Below are positions 52,853-62,021 of a DNA stretch of 64,000 nucleotides, piece after piece. The notes beneath the pieces were generated by a model. It saw nothing but the letters and a program-made list of their open reading frames with translations, was not told where the DNA came from and made no database searches. This DNA comes from Metabacillus idriensis (GTDB lineage: Bacteria > Bacillota > Bacilli > Bacillales > Bacillaceae). Made by a program: the position numbers and the translations under genes. The DNA is taken from assembly GCF_009674765.1 (NCBI RefSeq), contig NZ_WKKF01000001.1:1488001-1552000 (forward strand), given 5' to 3'. Within the stretch, counting starts at the first letter, position 1, and each line of letters begins with the position of its first letter.

Positions 52853-54502
52853 TCATCGAATTACTTTACTGATTTTCCCTTTTTCTAGCAGGTTTTGAGA
52901 ATCATATAAAATCTCCCCGTTAATCATTGTTAATACCACTTTGACATTTTTAATTTCTTTTTTATCCACTTTTAATATACTTTCGCTTAGCACAACGAAA
53001 TCTGCCAATTTCTGAGCTTCAATGCTGCCTTTGCTGGTTTCTTCAAAGCTTGCGTAAGCCCCGTTCCATGTATAGGCGCGAATAGCCTCCAACACAGAAA
53101 GACATTGGTTTTTTCCAACGGGTGAACCGCCGCTTGACTCTCTGTTAACAGCAGCATGGATTCCGAGCAGCGGATCAAGAAAAGTCACCGGGGCATCTGA
53201 TCCAAATGCAGCAATTATGTCTTTTTCTAGAAAGCCGCGTGCTGGGTACATAACATTCACACGATCCCCGTAATACTCAAGATACTTATCTCCGTTGGCA
53301 TACATAAAGACTGGATTTGGTGTTACGACAACTTCTAGATCTTTTATTCGTTCCTGAAGATCATTAGAAGCAATACCCGCATGCTCAATCCGGTGGCGGT
53401 GATTGTGCCGCGGGAAATCATTGAGTGCCTTTTCAAAACAATTAAGCAGCATTTCAATCGCTCTGTCACCTTGTGCATGAGCCGTAATTTGAAAGCCTTT
53501 TTTATGTGCTTCCCCCAAGATCCTGTTTAATTCTTCCTGTGTGTAGTATAGAATTCCATAATCACTGGAGCTATGAGTATAAGGTTCCCGTGTTGCAATT
53601 GTAGGTCCTACACTGCTGCCATCTGTAAAAACCTTAGCAGGACCGATTTTAAAGCGGTCATTTCCAAGCCCGGTAATCGGACCTGCTTCAAGCATTTTGC
53701 GGACGAAATCATGAGAGCTGGTTAATGAACCAATCATTGCATAGACTCTTACCCGAATATCATTTGACTGGACGGCCTGCTGCATGATGCGCAGCGTGTC
53801 AGCACCGTCGCCATATCCGCCTGCATCATGAACACTTGTTATGCCCGCTTTAATAAATGCATCTGAAGCTAATTTCATTCCTTTTCTCACTTCATTTTCA
53901 CTGAAACCTGCATATTGAAAAAGCTGCATATGCGCATTTTCAATCAGTTTTCCAGTCAATTCTCCATCTGGAAAGCGTTCGATGATTCCGCCTTCAGGAT
54001 CTTTCGTATCTCTTGAAATCTTGGCCATTTCTAACGCTTTGCTGTTTGCAATTGAAGTATGATTGCACGTGCGGACAATGACGATTGGATGCTCAGTTGA
54101 TAGTTGGTCAAGTTCTTGTTTTGTAGGATAACGTTGTTCAGTCAGCTTTCCTTCGTTGAATTCAGTGGCGCGAATCCATTGTCCCGGAGGAGTTTCTTTT
54201 GCTTTTTTTCTCAATGCTTCAAATAGATCTGACAGTGATTGAATAGAAGGGTCTGTGCAGCTTACTCCCAATAAATTCGTCCCGTATATTGTGAGATGAA
54301 TATGGGCATCAATAAAGCCCGGCATAAGCGTTTTTCCGTTAAGATCAATGACAGTTGTTTCATCAGTGATATACTCTCTGATTGTGTCATTTGATCCGAC
54401 TGCCATGATTCTGCTGCCTTGGACTGCAGCGGCTTCAGCTATTCCATCTGTTTCATCAACTGTGAGAACCTCTCCATTTATAAAGACAAAATCTGCTTTC
54501 AT
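52853..54502 (-). CDS. Metal-dependent amidohydrolase, YtcJ type
   Basis: 549 residues. Composite amidohydrolase_3 domain: LMPGFIDAHIHL (about 60-71) supplies the first two metal-binding His, then HAQGDRAIEM, NHRHRIEHAG and AFGSDAPVTFLDP. Start KADFVFINGEVLTVDE is typical. YtcJ-like enzymes hydrolyse amide or imide bonds of small molecules; the substrate is not predictable. GAAAGGAGAAC precedes the ATG. It is last in the cluster, 79 bases after the symporter gene. Confidence 0.9.
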   Translation of the reverse strand: MKADFVFINGEVLTVDETDGIAEAAAVQGSRIMAVGSNDTIREYITDETTVIDLNGKTLMPGFIDAHIHLTIYGTNLLGVSCTDPSIQSLSDLFEALRKKAKETPPGQWIRATEFNEGKLTEQRYPTKQELDQLSTEHPIVIVRTCNHTSIANSKALEMAKISRDTKDPEGGIIERFPDGELTGKLIENAHMQLFQYAGFSENEVRKGMKLASDAFIKAGITSVHDAGGYGDGADTLRIMQQAVQSNDIRVRVYAMIGSLTSSHDFVRKMLEAGPITGLGNDRFKIGPAKVFTDGSSVGPTIATREPYTHSSSDYGILYYTQEELNRILGEAHKKGFQITAHAQGDRAIEMLLNCFEKALNDFPRHNHRHRIEHAGIASNDLQERIKDLEVVVTPNPVFMYANGDKYLEYYGDRVNVMYPARGFLEKDIIAAFGSDAPVTFLDPLLGIHAAVNRESSGGSPVGKNQCLSVLEAIRAYTWNGAYASFEETSKGSIEAQKLADFVVLSESILKVDKKEIKNVKVVLTMINGEILYDSQNLLEKGKISKVIR

Positions 54503-54532
54503 TATGTTCTCCTTTCATGCCTGAAATAACAA

Positions 54533-54565
54533 TCGCCGGCACCTTAGAACACAAGGAAACCGGCG
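54533..54565. repeat. GC-rich hairpin between symporter and amidohydrolase genes
   Basis: CGCCGG and CCGGCG arms with an inner CCTT/AAGG pair. T-run on the plus strand only; on the minus strand ATTGTTATTT follows. It may attenuate read-through from the symporter. Confidence 0.6.
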
Positions 54566-54581
54566 CGTTTTTTATAAAAAT

Positions 54582-56048
54582 TTAAGCAACATCGATATAT
54601 CGTTTTGCGTCCTCTGCTTCTTGAGGCTTTGTTAAATAGCAAACCGTCACCATGACAACTACGTTAGCCATCAATCCTAAGATGCCGGCATGGATGCCAA
54701 ATGGAGTTGAAGCTGCTACGAGCTGGAAGTAATAGTTTACAACGGTGCCGACCAGTAATCCGGAAATTACGCCAGCTGCAGTTGCCCGTCTCCAGTATAA
54801 AGCGCTGTAAACTCCTGGTGCGAATTGGACGATCGAGCCATATGCCCCCAATAATAGAGCTATTAATCCCTGACCGCCAAAGATCGTAATGTAATACGCA
54901 AGAGCACCGATGACAAAAACACCGATTCTCATAATAAGCAGCGTCTTTTTATCAGAAAGGTTTTTCCAGATGTTTTTGACGACACCATCTGTCACTTCGA
55001 GTGAAGCGCTGTGAGTAATGGCATCAGCTGTAGACATTGCAGCAGCCAGAGCACCGGCTCCGACAAGCCCGTAAACCCATCCAGGCATATTCATGACAGT
55101 GGTTATTAAGAATGGCAGAACTTGATCTGCATTTTCAAGCTGACCCGCATCTACGACACCCTTTGCTGCAAATCCCACTAGTAATAGCGGCACAAGGAAC
55201 AAGGCGAATATCGGGTAAGCGAGTACCGTCTTTTTAATGGTTCTTGAATTAGATGCATATGATTTTGAAAATAAATGAGGCCACATAATAAAGCCGATTA
55301 CGGATACCAAGATAGTTGTTGAGTAGGCAGTCGGATCCATCGTTGAGCCTGATTTTCCGATTTGGAGAAATTCAGGCTGCTCTTTTATGATGTTAGCAAA
55401 CATGTCTGTTGTCCCGCCGTGCAATTGATTAACGATGGACAATCCGACTACCCAGGAAATAATAATCATCAATAAGCCCTGAAAAACATCTGACCATGCC
55501 GCAGCCCGCAGTCCGCCGGTTGCAACATAAATCACCACAATCCCGTATGATACAAGGGCTCCAAGCCAAAATGGAATCCGGCCCTCTGTCATGATATTAA
55601 AGATATGAGCCATACCTGTCATTTGAGTGGCCAAATATTGAACAGATGCAAATAATGCGATTAGGCCGACAAGTATGCCTAAAATAGGGCTGTTGTACCT
55701 TCCTTTCATAAAGGCTGCAACGGTGTACAGATTGTACTTTCTCCCGATTTTCCCTATTTTTGGACCGATAATATACCAGGGTAAGATTGCAAAGGCAGTA
55801 TAAGTAATAATATAAAGTGCCGGCGCACCTTTTGAATAAGCCCATCCTGGAGCTCCAAGAAACGAGAAGGCACTGAATACAGCTCCGCCCATCAGGAACC
55901 ACATAACGAACAATCCCAGCTTTCCGCCAGCTATTGCAAACTCCTCAAGTGAGCCCCCATCTCTGCCTTTACCTGCAGCAACTCCAATAATTAATGCAAC
56001 TACTAAGTAAGCAACCATCATGATTAAAGCGATTTGCCAGTTGGGCAT
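54582..56048 (-). CDS. Sodium:solute symporter (SSS family)
   Basis: 488 residues and about 13 helices. LEEFAIAGGKLGLFVMWFLMGG and SATQ-like YLATQMTGMAHIF, plus GLVGAGALAAAMSTADAITHSASLE, are SSS hallmarks related to PutP/PanF. It imports a small organic solute with Na+. Given the flanking M20 hydrolase and amidohydrolase, an amide, ureido compound or carbamoyl amino acid is likely. Its start abuts the DUF3311 gene. Confidence 0.92.
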   Translation of the reverse strand: MPNWQIALIMMVAYLVVALIIGVAAGKGRDGGSLEEFAIAGGKLGLFVMWFLMGGAVFSAFSFLGAPGWAYSKGAPALYIITYTAFAILPWYIIGPKIGKIGRKYNLYTVAAFMKGRYNSPILGILVGLIALFASVQYLATQMTGMAHIFNIMTEGRIPFWLGALVSYGIVVIYVATGGLRAAAWSDVFQGLLMIIISWVVGLSIVNQLHGGTTDMFANIIKEQPEFLQIGKSGSTMDPTAYSTTILVSVIGFIMWPHLFSKSYASNSRTIKKTVLAYPIFALFLVPLLLVGFAAKGVVDAGQLENADQVLPFLITTVMNMPGWVYGLVGAGALAAAMSTADAITHSASLEVTDGVVKNIWKNLSDKKTLLIMRIGVFVIGALAYYITIFGGQGLIALLLGAYGSIVQFAPGVYSALYWRRATAAGVISGLLVGTVVNYYFQLVAASTPFGIHAGILGLMANVVVMVTVCYLTKPQEAEDAKRYIDVA

Positions 56049-56269
56049 TATAGGTCCTCCTCTGCGTCTTTTTCAGGATCAAGAAAATATAAACCTATTA
56101 AGGCAACAAATGTAATGACAATCCACAGGATGACCCAAAAAAATGAAAAAGGCAGTCCAAGGATAATGGGAGTTGCCCGATTGCCAAGTTCGAAAAATGG
56201 AAAAACCAGCATCATAAAAGGAATCAGTCCAACAGTTATAAAAAGGGCAGTGAATTTACGGCTGCTCAT
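56048..56269 (-). CDS. DUF3311 small membrane protein
   Basis: 73 residues with two hydrophobic helices (FTALFITVGLIPFMMLVFPF and FSFFWVILWIVITFVALIGL) and an acidic tail. DUF3311 proteins regularly precede SSS symporters and probably act as a small accessory subunit. The stop overlaps the symporter start by one base. GAGGAGATGAAGG precedes the ATG. Confidence 0.88.
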   Translation of the reverse strand: MSSRKFTALFITVGLIPFMMLVFPFFELGNRATPIILGLPFSFFWVILWIVITFVALIGLYFLDPEKDAEEDL

Positions 56270-56290
56270 CCTTCATCTCCTCCTCTTTCT

Positions 56291-57541
56291 TTAATCTAAA
56301 GCCATTTTCATAGCCGTTCTGTATAATAGCTCCGTTCCAAGCGAGATATCCTCAATAGTTGAAAACTCTTTAGGATTATGGCTGATGCCGTCTTTACAGC
56401 GGACAAAAATCATTCCATAATCACATTCATACGACATTGCCAGCGAATCATGAAACGGTCCGCTCATTAATTCAATCGCATTCAGCCCGATGTTTGCGCT
56501 CTCTTTACTCATCAATTTTTTTATTCTTTCAGAGCAATAGCGCGGTTCACTATTTGTATCTTCTGAAATGGTATAAGTCAGTCCATGCTGCTCTGAAATC
56601 GTGTGGATTTTTTTTCTCAGCTGCTGTTCAATAAGATCGCGTCTTTCAATCTCAATATCTCTTAAATCGATTGTAAAGCTGACTTTTTCGGGAATGATGT
56701 TTCGTGAGTCAGGAAAGATCTTCATGCTTCCAACTGTGCCGACTGTTGGCGCCGAAACATCCTCGCTTGTTAAATCATTGAGCGCAACAACGATTTTGGC
56801 TGCTCCAACCAGTGCATCCTGTCTCATGTGCATAGGAACAGAGCCGGCGTGACCTGCAAAGCCCTCCAGTTCTACCGTCAGCCATAAGGGTCCTGAAATG
56901 CCTGTTACAATTCCAACGGGTGTATCTTTTGCTTCAAGAATGGGCCCTTGTTCTATGTGCAGCTCAATAAATGCGGAAATGCTTCCAGCAGAATATTCTG
57001 ATTCCTTGAATTTTTCAGGATCACATCCAAATTCAATTAATGCCTCTTTTCGAGTGATGCCATTTTTATCTGTCCGGTCTAACTCGCCATCTTCCAGTTT
57101 GCCAAGGATTCCTCTAACTCCAAACAATCCTTTGTTAAAACGGCAGCCCTCTTCATCGCAAAACGCGACGATCTCAATCGGCATATTTGGAGTAATATTC
57201 AACTCTTTCAATGTTTGAGCGGCTTCTAACGCACCTATGACCCCGATTACTCCATCAAACCTTCCTGCATACGGCTGTGAATCAATATGTGAACCCAGCA
57301 TTAATACGGGAGCCTCAGGATTCCTTCCTTCAAGACGGCCAATCAGATTTCCAAAGTGATCGATTCTTGCCGTTAATCCTGCTTCTTCCATCCAGCCTTT
57401 TACCGTTTCGACTGCTGCTTTGTCTTCAGGAGACAGAGCAAGTCTGCATACACCTGTATCACTTATTTTCCCTATCTGTGATAGAGCATGTATTCTTTCT
57501 TCCAGCCGGGTTTTGTTTATTGTCAGTGTTTTTTCTGTCAA
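56291..57541 (-). CDS. M20-family amidase (N-carbamoyl-amino acid hydrolase/allantoate amidohydrolase type)
   Basis: 416 residues. Metal ligands in LMLGSHIDSQPYAGRFDGVIGV, FCDEEGCRFNKGLFGVRG and ELHIEQGPILE, and the lid-domain pattern GFAGHAGSVPMHMRQDA, define the hydantoinase/carbamoylase subfamily. It hydrolyses N-carbamoyl or ureido groups in the cytosol. It is first in an operon with DUF3311 and the SSS symporter. AGGAGGGGATACG precedes the ATG. Confidence 0.92.
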   Translation of the reverse strand: MTEKTLTINKTRLEERIHALSQIGKISDTGVCRLALSPEDKAAVETVKGWMEEAGLTARIDHFGNLIGRLEGRNPEAPVLMLGSHIDSQPYAGRFDGVIGVIGALEAAQTLKELNITPNMPIEIVAFCDEEGCRFNKGLFGVRGILGKLEDGELDRTDKNGITRKEALIEFGCDPEKFKESEYSAGSISAFIELHIEQGPILEAKDTPVGIVTGISGPLWLTVELEGFAGHAGSVPMHMRQDALVGAAKIVVALNDLTSEDVSAPTVGTVGSMKIFPDSRNIIPEKVSFTIDLRDIEIERRDLIEQQLRKKIHTISEQHGLTYTISEDTNSEPRYCSERIKKLMSKESANIGLNAIELMSGPFHDSLAMSYECDYGMIFVRCKDGISHNPKEFSTIEDISLGTELLYRTAMKMALD

Positions 57542-57694
57542 TCGTATCCCCTCCTGTGTGAATTTATAGAATATTCTGTATTAATAGTATAGCAAATTTC
57601 TCTCTATTTCATTTTTCTTAACGTAAAATGAATCATGATATGTTTTTACACTTTGTCCAATAGAATGGTTATTTAGAATTATTTTGCCGGTTCG

Positions 57695-57723
57695 TTGTAC
57701 TTTTCTATTTATATCTATAAAAT
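57695..57723 (+). promoter_or_regulatory. Sigma-A promoter of the 93-residue gene
   Basis: TTGTAC (57695-57700) and TAAAAT (57718-57723) with 17-bp spacing, about 40 bp before the start codon. Confidence 0.55.
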
Positions 57724-57764
57724 AGAATGTATAATATATACGGCCACTGGAGGTCCATTCATCA

Positions 57765-58046
57765 ATGAAAGCAAGATACGAACTAACTAATATGAATTTA
57801 ACGCTCAGCAACGTTACGCTGCGTGATTCGGTAGACAGCTATGTGCTTTTAAAAGCTGCGGATAAAAATAATAATGAAGTAACCATTAAGCTTTCGCACG
57901 ATCAGGCAGAATTTTTAGAAGCGGAATTCAAAGATTTAAACCGGAGAAGAAAATCTTACTCTGACACTGTGCGCTCGGTTGATAAAGAAGAGGAAGAAGA
58001 GGATTCATATAACCTGTTCAGCAGTGAGTTCTTTAATGAGGAATAA
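57765..58046 (+). CDS. Conserved small acidic hypothetical protein
   Basis: 93 residues: MKARYELTNMNLTLSNVTLR, then DSYVLLKAADKNNNEVTIKLSHDQAEFLEAEF, and a very acidic C-terminus (KEEEEEDSYNLFSSEFFNEE). CTGGAGGT precedes the ATG and a perfect terminator follows. No family was recognised. The strand-rich front and acidic tail suggest a small cytosolic binding protein. Confidence 0.75.
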   Translation: MKARYELTNMNLTLSNVTLRDSVDSYVLLKAADKNNNEVTIKLSHDQAEFLEAEFKDLNRRRKSYSDTVRSVDKEEEEEDSYNLFSSEFFNEE

Positions 58047-58047
58047 T

Positions 58048-58079
58048 AAAAGGTATGTCGCATGCGACATACCTTTTTT
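58048..58079. terminator. Terminator of the 93-residue gene
   Basis: A perfect 30-bp palindrome (58048-58077) centred on GCATGC and ending in a T-run. It can serve both strands, as the next gene converges. Confidence 0.92.
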
Positions 58080-58083
58080 GGTT

Positions 58084-58248
58084 TTACAGATTTTCATTCT
58101 GCTGCTTGATTTCATCTCCGCCTAACATGATGTTGGCAGACTCTGTATTTCTGAGTTCATCTACGGAGTCTCCTGATATGTCCTTGAAATTGGGATGTGC
58201 TTGGCCATCTTTCAGCTTCAAAAACGACTCATCTTTTTCTTTTTTCAT
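58084..58248 (-). CDS. 54-residue hypothetical protein
   Basis: MKKEKDESFLKLKDGQAHPN and, later, SANIMLGGDEIKQQNENL. AAAGGAGG at ideal spacing before the ATG supports it. Hydrophilic, no Cys, no membrane segment. Small proteins of this type are common in Bacillus and some are spore-associated; no family assignment is possible. It converges on the palindromic terminator at 58048. Confidence 0.65.
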   Translation of the reverse strand: MKKEKDESFLKLKDGQAHPNFKDISGDSVDELRNTESANIMLGGDEIKQQNENL

Positions 58249-58379
58249 GGTTGAACCTCCTTTTTCTTAAAGGGTTTGTTTTTGGAAACGTATCTATTCG
58301 TCCTTTTCCTTGAAATGATCAGACAAGTTTACCTCCCTCCTGTCATATAAATTTAAAAATAGAGATAGGAGGTACAGTC

Positions 58380-58829
58380 ATGCGCTTTGTCTTAATTAAA
58401 AAGAAGTGGATTTTATTTGGAGCGGCACTTTTTGCTTTAATAGGAATTGGCATTTGGTATTATTTCAGTCCGATAGCATCTCCGACCTTGAAAATCGAAA
58501 ATAACAGCGGGAACCTGGAAATCAATATGGTCACAGGGGAATTCAAATCAAAAACGGATGACGGAAAAGAGATTGAAGCCTACAGATGGGACCCGGGAAC
58601 GATCTATGTGCCTGAAGGAAAACAAGTAACATTAACGATTCATGGAGTGAATGGCAGTGAGCATCCATTCAGAATTGAAGGAACGGACATTACCGGTACA
58701 GTGAAAAAAGGGACCAAAACAGTCATTCCATTAAAATTCGATAAAGAAGGAATTTATCGTCTCATTTGCGATACACACTCCCATCACGGACAAGGTGTGC
58801 CGATGATTGCGTATATCGTTGTGGATTAA
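58380..58829 (+). CDS. Membrane-anchored cupredoxin-like protein
   Basis: 149 residues. An uncleaved N-terminal helix (KWILFGAALFALIGIGIWYY) is followed by a cupredoxin beta-sandwich. Candidate copper ligands are His95 (GSEHPF), Cys130, His133/His135 and Met142 in LICDTHSHHGQGVPM. That C-x(2-4)-H-x(6-8)-M spacing is like nitrosocyanin or CuA-related domains rather than plastocyanin. It likely carries electrons or copper outside the membrane. GATAGGAGGTACAG precedes the ATG. No oxidase genes are nearby. Confidence 0.85.
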   Translation: MRFVLIKKKWILFGAALFALIGIGIWYYFSPIASPTLKIENNSGNLEINMVTGEFKSKTDDGKEIEAYRWDPGTIYVPEGKQVTLTIHGVNGSEHPFRIEGTDITGTVKKGTKTVIPLKFDKEGIYRLICDTHSHHGQGVPMIAYIVVD

Positions 58830-58864
58830 GGATTGGTTTATTTTTTTATAGGATAAGATCTATA

Positions 58865-58898
58865 AAAAGGGAACTCCAATTTTACTGGAAGTTCCCTC
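58865..58898 (-). terminator. Terminator of the 59-kb membrane-protein remnant
   Basis: GGGAACTTCCA pairs with TGGAGTTCCC (one bulge) on the minus strand, followed by a T-run. Confidence 0.75.
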
Positions 58899-58976
58899 AT
58901 TAATGCGCTTTATATTCTTAAAGTTGGATTAACTGATGACTCCTTTTAATTGCTTGTTTTGTTTCATAAAGAACAG

Positions 58977-59681
58977 TCAAACTACACCGAGAACGATGAA
59001 TATAGTGAAAAATAAAATGGGAATCTGATAAAAGATCCAAATAGTGGGACCATAATATTTTAATTGAACATACTTTTCAATCGTCTTTTCATAAGAGGTT
59101 TTATATTCGTATTGAATAATCCATTTGCTGTTCGCCATAATCACAGTACCAAAATCATAATCACCGGGTTTAATTTGTTCTTTATTATTAATCACACCCT
59201 CTTTGCCAATTACCGCTGCAGCTCTTACATAATCAATTGGAAAATGTCTGTCTGGCCCATCTAACACTTGCTGATTTTCTTGCAGCCAATCTTCTAAACC
59301 TTATACAGGAAAAACGGCAATGAGATTTAGTTTATCCTGATATTTTTCAAAAGCCTTGATAAGATTCTTTTCATCCGCTTGCGTCAGGTCATTTGAATCT
59401 TCAAGTACATCAAATACATCATTCATGATGAGCTCTTGTTCCTCTTGCACATTATTCAATTGTGCTGCTTCATCATTGAACTCTTTTTGATCCATGATGG
59501 ATAAAATGAGAAAAATACAACCCAGCACGAATGCAAATACAATAATTGCCCCTATGCAGTTAAGGAATTTTTTCTGCACTTTAAAAAACTCAGATAACCC
59601 TTTAATCATGTTCTGTTTACCGCCAAAATTTTCAATAGCAATCCGAATAGCTTCTTCTTCTGATTTAAATACAAGCTGCAT
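58977..59681 (-). pseudogene. Membrane protein remnant with in-frame TAA
   Basis: From about 59681 the frame reads EEEAIRIAIENFGGKQNMIKGL, typical of the end of a permease-prefix-like helical domain, then a membrane helix (IGAIIVFAFVLGCIFLILSI). It ends at TAA (59301-59303). The same frame continues GLEDWLQENQQVLDGPDRHF and a second helix (WIFYQIPILFFTIFIVLGVV) to 58977. The ATG used lies in the loop of the upstream gene's terminator and has no RBS, so the true N-terminus seems lost. Both a 5' truncation and a nonsense codon mark it as decayed. Confidence 0.75.
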
Positions 59682-59697
59682 AAATCGCAGCTTGTAT
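59669..59697 (-). terminator. Terminator of the VCBS-type gene
   Basis: ATACAAGCTGC and GCAGCTTGTAT form a perfect 11-bp stem, followed by TTTAAAT on the minus strand. Confidence 0.75.
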
Positions 59698-59710
59698 TAA
59701 TCGTTTGTCA

Positions 59711-60694
59711 TTAAGTTATTTGCTGCTCAGTTTCCTTCCCAAAAATCGCAATGCTTTGCCGATCCGTCACAAATTCACGTCCGTTCCACTTCAAAACATT
59801 CATCATGTAACCTAACCCATCTGCACTGTACCTGCCTGGGATATTCTGATACGCATCCAGTTCATAAATGCCGTCCCGTTCAAAGTCGACCGGGTACAGT
59901 CCTGAAAGCGGAGCTACCCAGCCCTCAACAGGTTTCTTTAAAGTGCCGTCTTTATTATAAATTTCGTTCAGGTACTCCTGCCCTTTATATTGAAGGTCAA
60001 GAATATATGTTTTAGCCGGCTTTAAACTATTTACTTGAGCCTTGAATTGATCTAGATAAAAAACTTCGTATTTATTTGATTCATTAAACGTTTCAGAGTC
60101 GAAAATCTGTTTGAAGTTCCTGTCCATATAGGAAAAAACATAGGTGAATAGAATGCCTCCGCTGCCGCCTGAGTTTATGACTACTAAAATATCTTCTGCT
60201 TTATTGCCGGTGAAATCACCCAAAAACAAAGATGGATCATATCCGGCATTCTCTTTTAAAGTGATTTGCTGCACTTGTCCGGTGCCTCCATTTTTAACAT
60301 TTAGCGTGATATTCTGCAGAAATGGACTGTCCGGAGTTTGATCGGCAGTCAGATAGACGGTATCAGGTATGCCATCTCCAGTGACGTCTCCTTTTTCCTC
60401 GGTCACAATATAACGGCTCATCTCAGGAGTATTAAGATAAAAATCAGCAAAATAAGGACTGTTTCCCTTCAAATTTGCTGCCTGCTGCCATGAATTGTGA
60501 ACATTTTTTAATATGAGAACATAATGCTCCCCTTTGTATCTATAGGCAGCGGCTATTTCCATGATTTGGTCTCCGTCAATATCACCAACAAGAATGGCCT
60601 GGCGGTTCGTTGGATGCAATATTTCCAGCACTTCAGCTTCATGCGGTAGAAAATGCTTTATCAATGGCAAATAATTGTTATTTATCGGATTCAT
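59711..60694 (-). CDS. VCBS/FG-GAP-like repeat protein
   Basis: 327 residues. Repeated Asp-rich loops VGDIDGDQIMEIA, KGDVTGDGIPDTVYL and LGDFTGNKAEDILVV look like calcium-binding blades of an integrin-type propeller. No signal peptide is visible (MNPINNNYLPLIKHFLPH), so a cytosolic or spore location is more likely than export. Similar proteins occur in Bacillus with unknown role. AATAAAGAGGTGC precedes the ATG. Confidence 0.82.
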   Translation of the reverse strand: MNPINNNYLPLIKHFLPHEAEVLEILHPTNRQAILVGDIDGDQIMEIAAAYRYKGEHYVLILKNVHNSWQQAANLKGNSPYFADFYLNTPEMSRYIVTEEKGDVTGDGIPDTVYLTADQTPDSPFLQNITLNVKNGGTGQVQQITLKENAGYDPSLFLGDFTGNKAEDILVVINSGGSGGILFTYVFSYMDRNFKQIFDSETFNESNKYEVFYLDQFKAQVNSLKPAKTYILDLQYKGQEYLNEIYNKDGTLKKPVEGWVAPLSGLYPVDFERDGIYELDAYQNIPGRYSADGLGYMMNVLKWNGREFVTDRQSIAIFGKETEQQIT

Positions 60695-60831
60695 TCTGCA
60701 CCTCTTTATTGAAACATTTGATACACTATTCTATGCGCTCTTATCTTTGGTTAGGATGAAATCATAACGATCGCAGGATGAGAACAATCGTGTATAGTAA
60801 GAGTAATGAATTTTTAAAAGGATGAATGTAA

Positions 60832-61953
60832 ATGAAAAAAATCATCGTAATCGGTGCAGGAATCTTAGGAGCTTCGACTGCCTATCATTTAGCTAAATTC
60901 GGAGCTGAGGTCACTATAGTAGACCGCAAAGATGCAGGACAAGCAACAGATGCTGCGGCCGGAATCGTCTGCCCCTGGGTATCACAGCGCAGAAATCAAG
61001 CCTGGTATAAGCTTGCCAAAGGCGGAGCCCGTTACTATCCAGAATTAATTGATGAACTAGAAAAAGAAGGTGAATCAGATACGGGTTATAAGCGGGTAGG
61101 CGCGATTATCCTGCATCGTGATGAAGATAAGATTAAGAAAATTGAAGAACGGGCTATTAAAAGAAAAGAAGATGCACCGGAAATCGGCAAAATCACTCCA
61201 TTATCCAAAATAGAAACAAAAAAAAGCTTTCCTCCGCTGTCAGATGACTATTTCTCCGTTCATATTGAAGGAGCTGCACGTGTTGATGGCCGTGCTTTAA
61301 GAGACTCCCTTTTAAGAGCTGCCGAGAAAAAGGGAGCCGTTTATATTCATGGGGATGCTAAACTTCAATATGAAGGCAACCAAGTGACAGGAGTGTTTGT
61401 TAATGGGAAAGATTTTTCTGCAGATGCGGTCATAATCTGCGCAGGAGCCTGGGCAAATGAATTACTAAAACCTCTTGGCATAACTTTTAAGGTTACCTAT
61501 CAAAAAGCTCAGATTGCCCATTTGAAATTAGAAGACGCAAATACGGATTCCTGGCCTGTAGTCATGCCTCCAAGTGATCAATATTTACTTGCATTTGATG
61601 AACAGCGGATTGTGGCCGGAGCCACGCATGAAAATGAGATTGAAGGATTCGATACCAGAATTACAGCAGGCGGTCTGCGGGAGGTTTTTAATAAAGCATT
61701 AGAAACGGCTCCAGGCCTAGATGAAAGTACCTTTCTTGAAGCCAGAACAGGTTTCAGGCCATTTACACCGGGCTTTTTGCCTGTAGTAGGTTCCGTACCG
61801 GGCTGGAGAGGATTAGCAGCTGCAAACGGACTGGGAGCATCGGGGCTGACGATGGGTCCTTTTATTGGCCGAGAGCTTTCAAAGCTTGCACTTGGCATGG
61901 AACTTGAGATTGACCTCGATCTATATAAAATTGAAGGGGCTTTGGGGGACTGA
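60832..61953 (+). CDS. FAD-dependent oxidoreductase, DAO family
   Basis: 373 residues. The dinucleotide-binding motif IVIGAGILGASTAYHL is at residues 4-19. The C-terminal GFRPFTPGFLPVVG and GLAAANGLGASGLTMGPFIG complete the FAD site, as in D-amino acid dehydrogenases and glycine/sarcosine oxidases. The amine substrate is unknown. AAAAGGATGAATGTAA precedes the ATG. It is a single gene converging on cdsA. Confidence 0.9.
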   Translation: MKKIIVIGAGILGASTAYHLAKFGAEVTIVDRKDAGQATDAAAGIVCPWVSQRRNQAWYKLAKGGARYYPELIDELEKEGESDTGYKRVGAIILHRDEDKIKKIEERAIKRKEDAPEIGKITPLSKIETKKSFPPLSDDYFSVHIEGAARVDGRALRDSLLRAAEKKGAVYIHGDAKLQYEGNQVTGVFVNGKDFSADAVIICAGAWANELLKPLGITFKVTYQKAQIAHLKLEDANTDSWPVVMPPSDQYLLAFDEQRIVAGATHENEIEGFDTRITAGGLREVFNKALETAPGLDESTFLEARTGFRPFTPGFLPVVGSVPGWRGLAAANGLGASGLTMGPFIGRELSKLALGMELEIDLDLYKIEGALGD

Positions 61954-61991
61954 AGATCTCCCTCCCTTTTTGAATTTTATATTTTTTGGAT

Positions 61992-62019
61992 AAAAAAAGA
62001 TATACGATAATCGTATATC
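61992..62019 (-). terminator. cdsA terminator
   Basis: GATATACGA and TCGTATATC arms around TAA, followed by a seven-base T-run on the minus strand. Confidence 0.92.
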
Positions 62020-62021
62020 CT

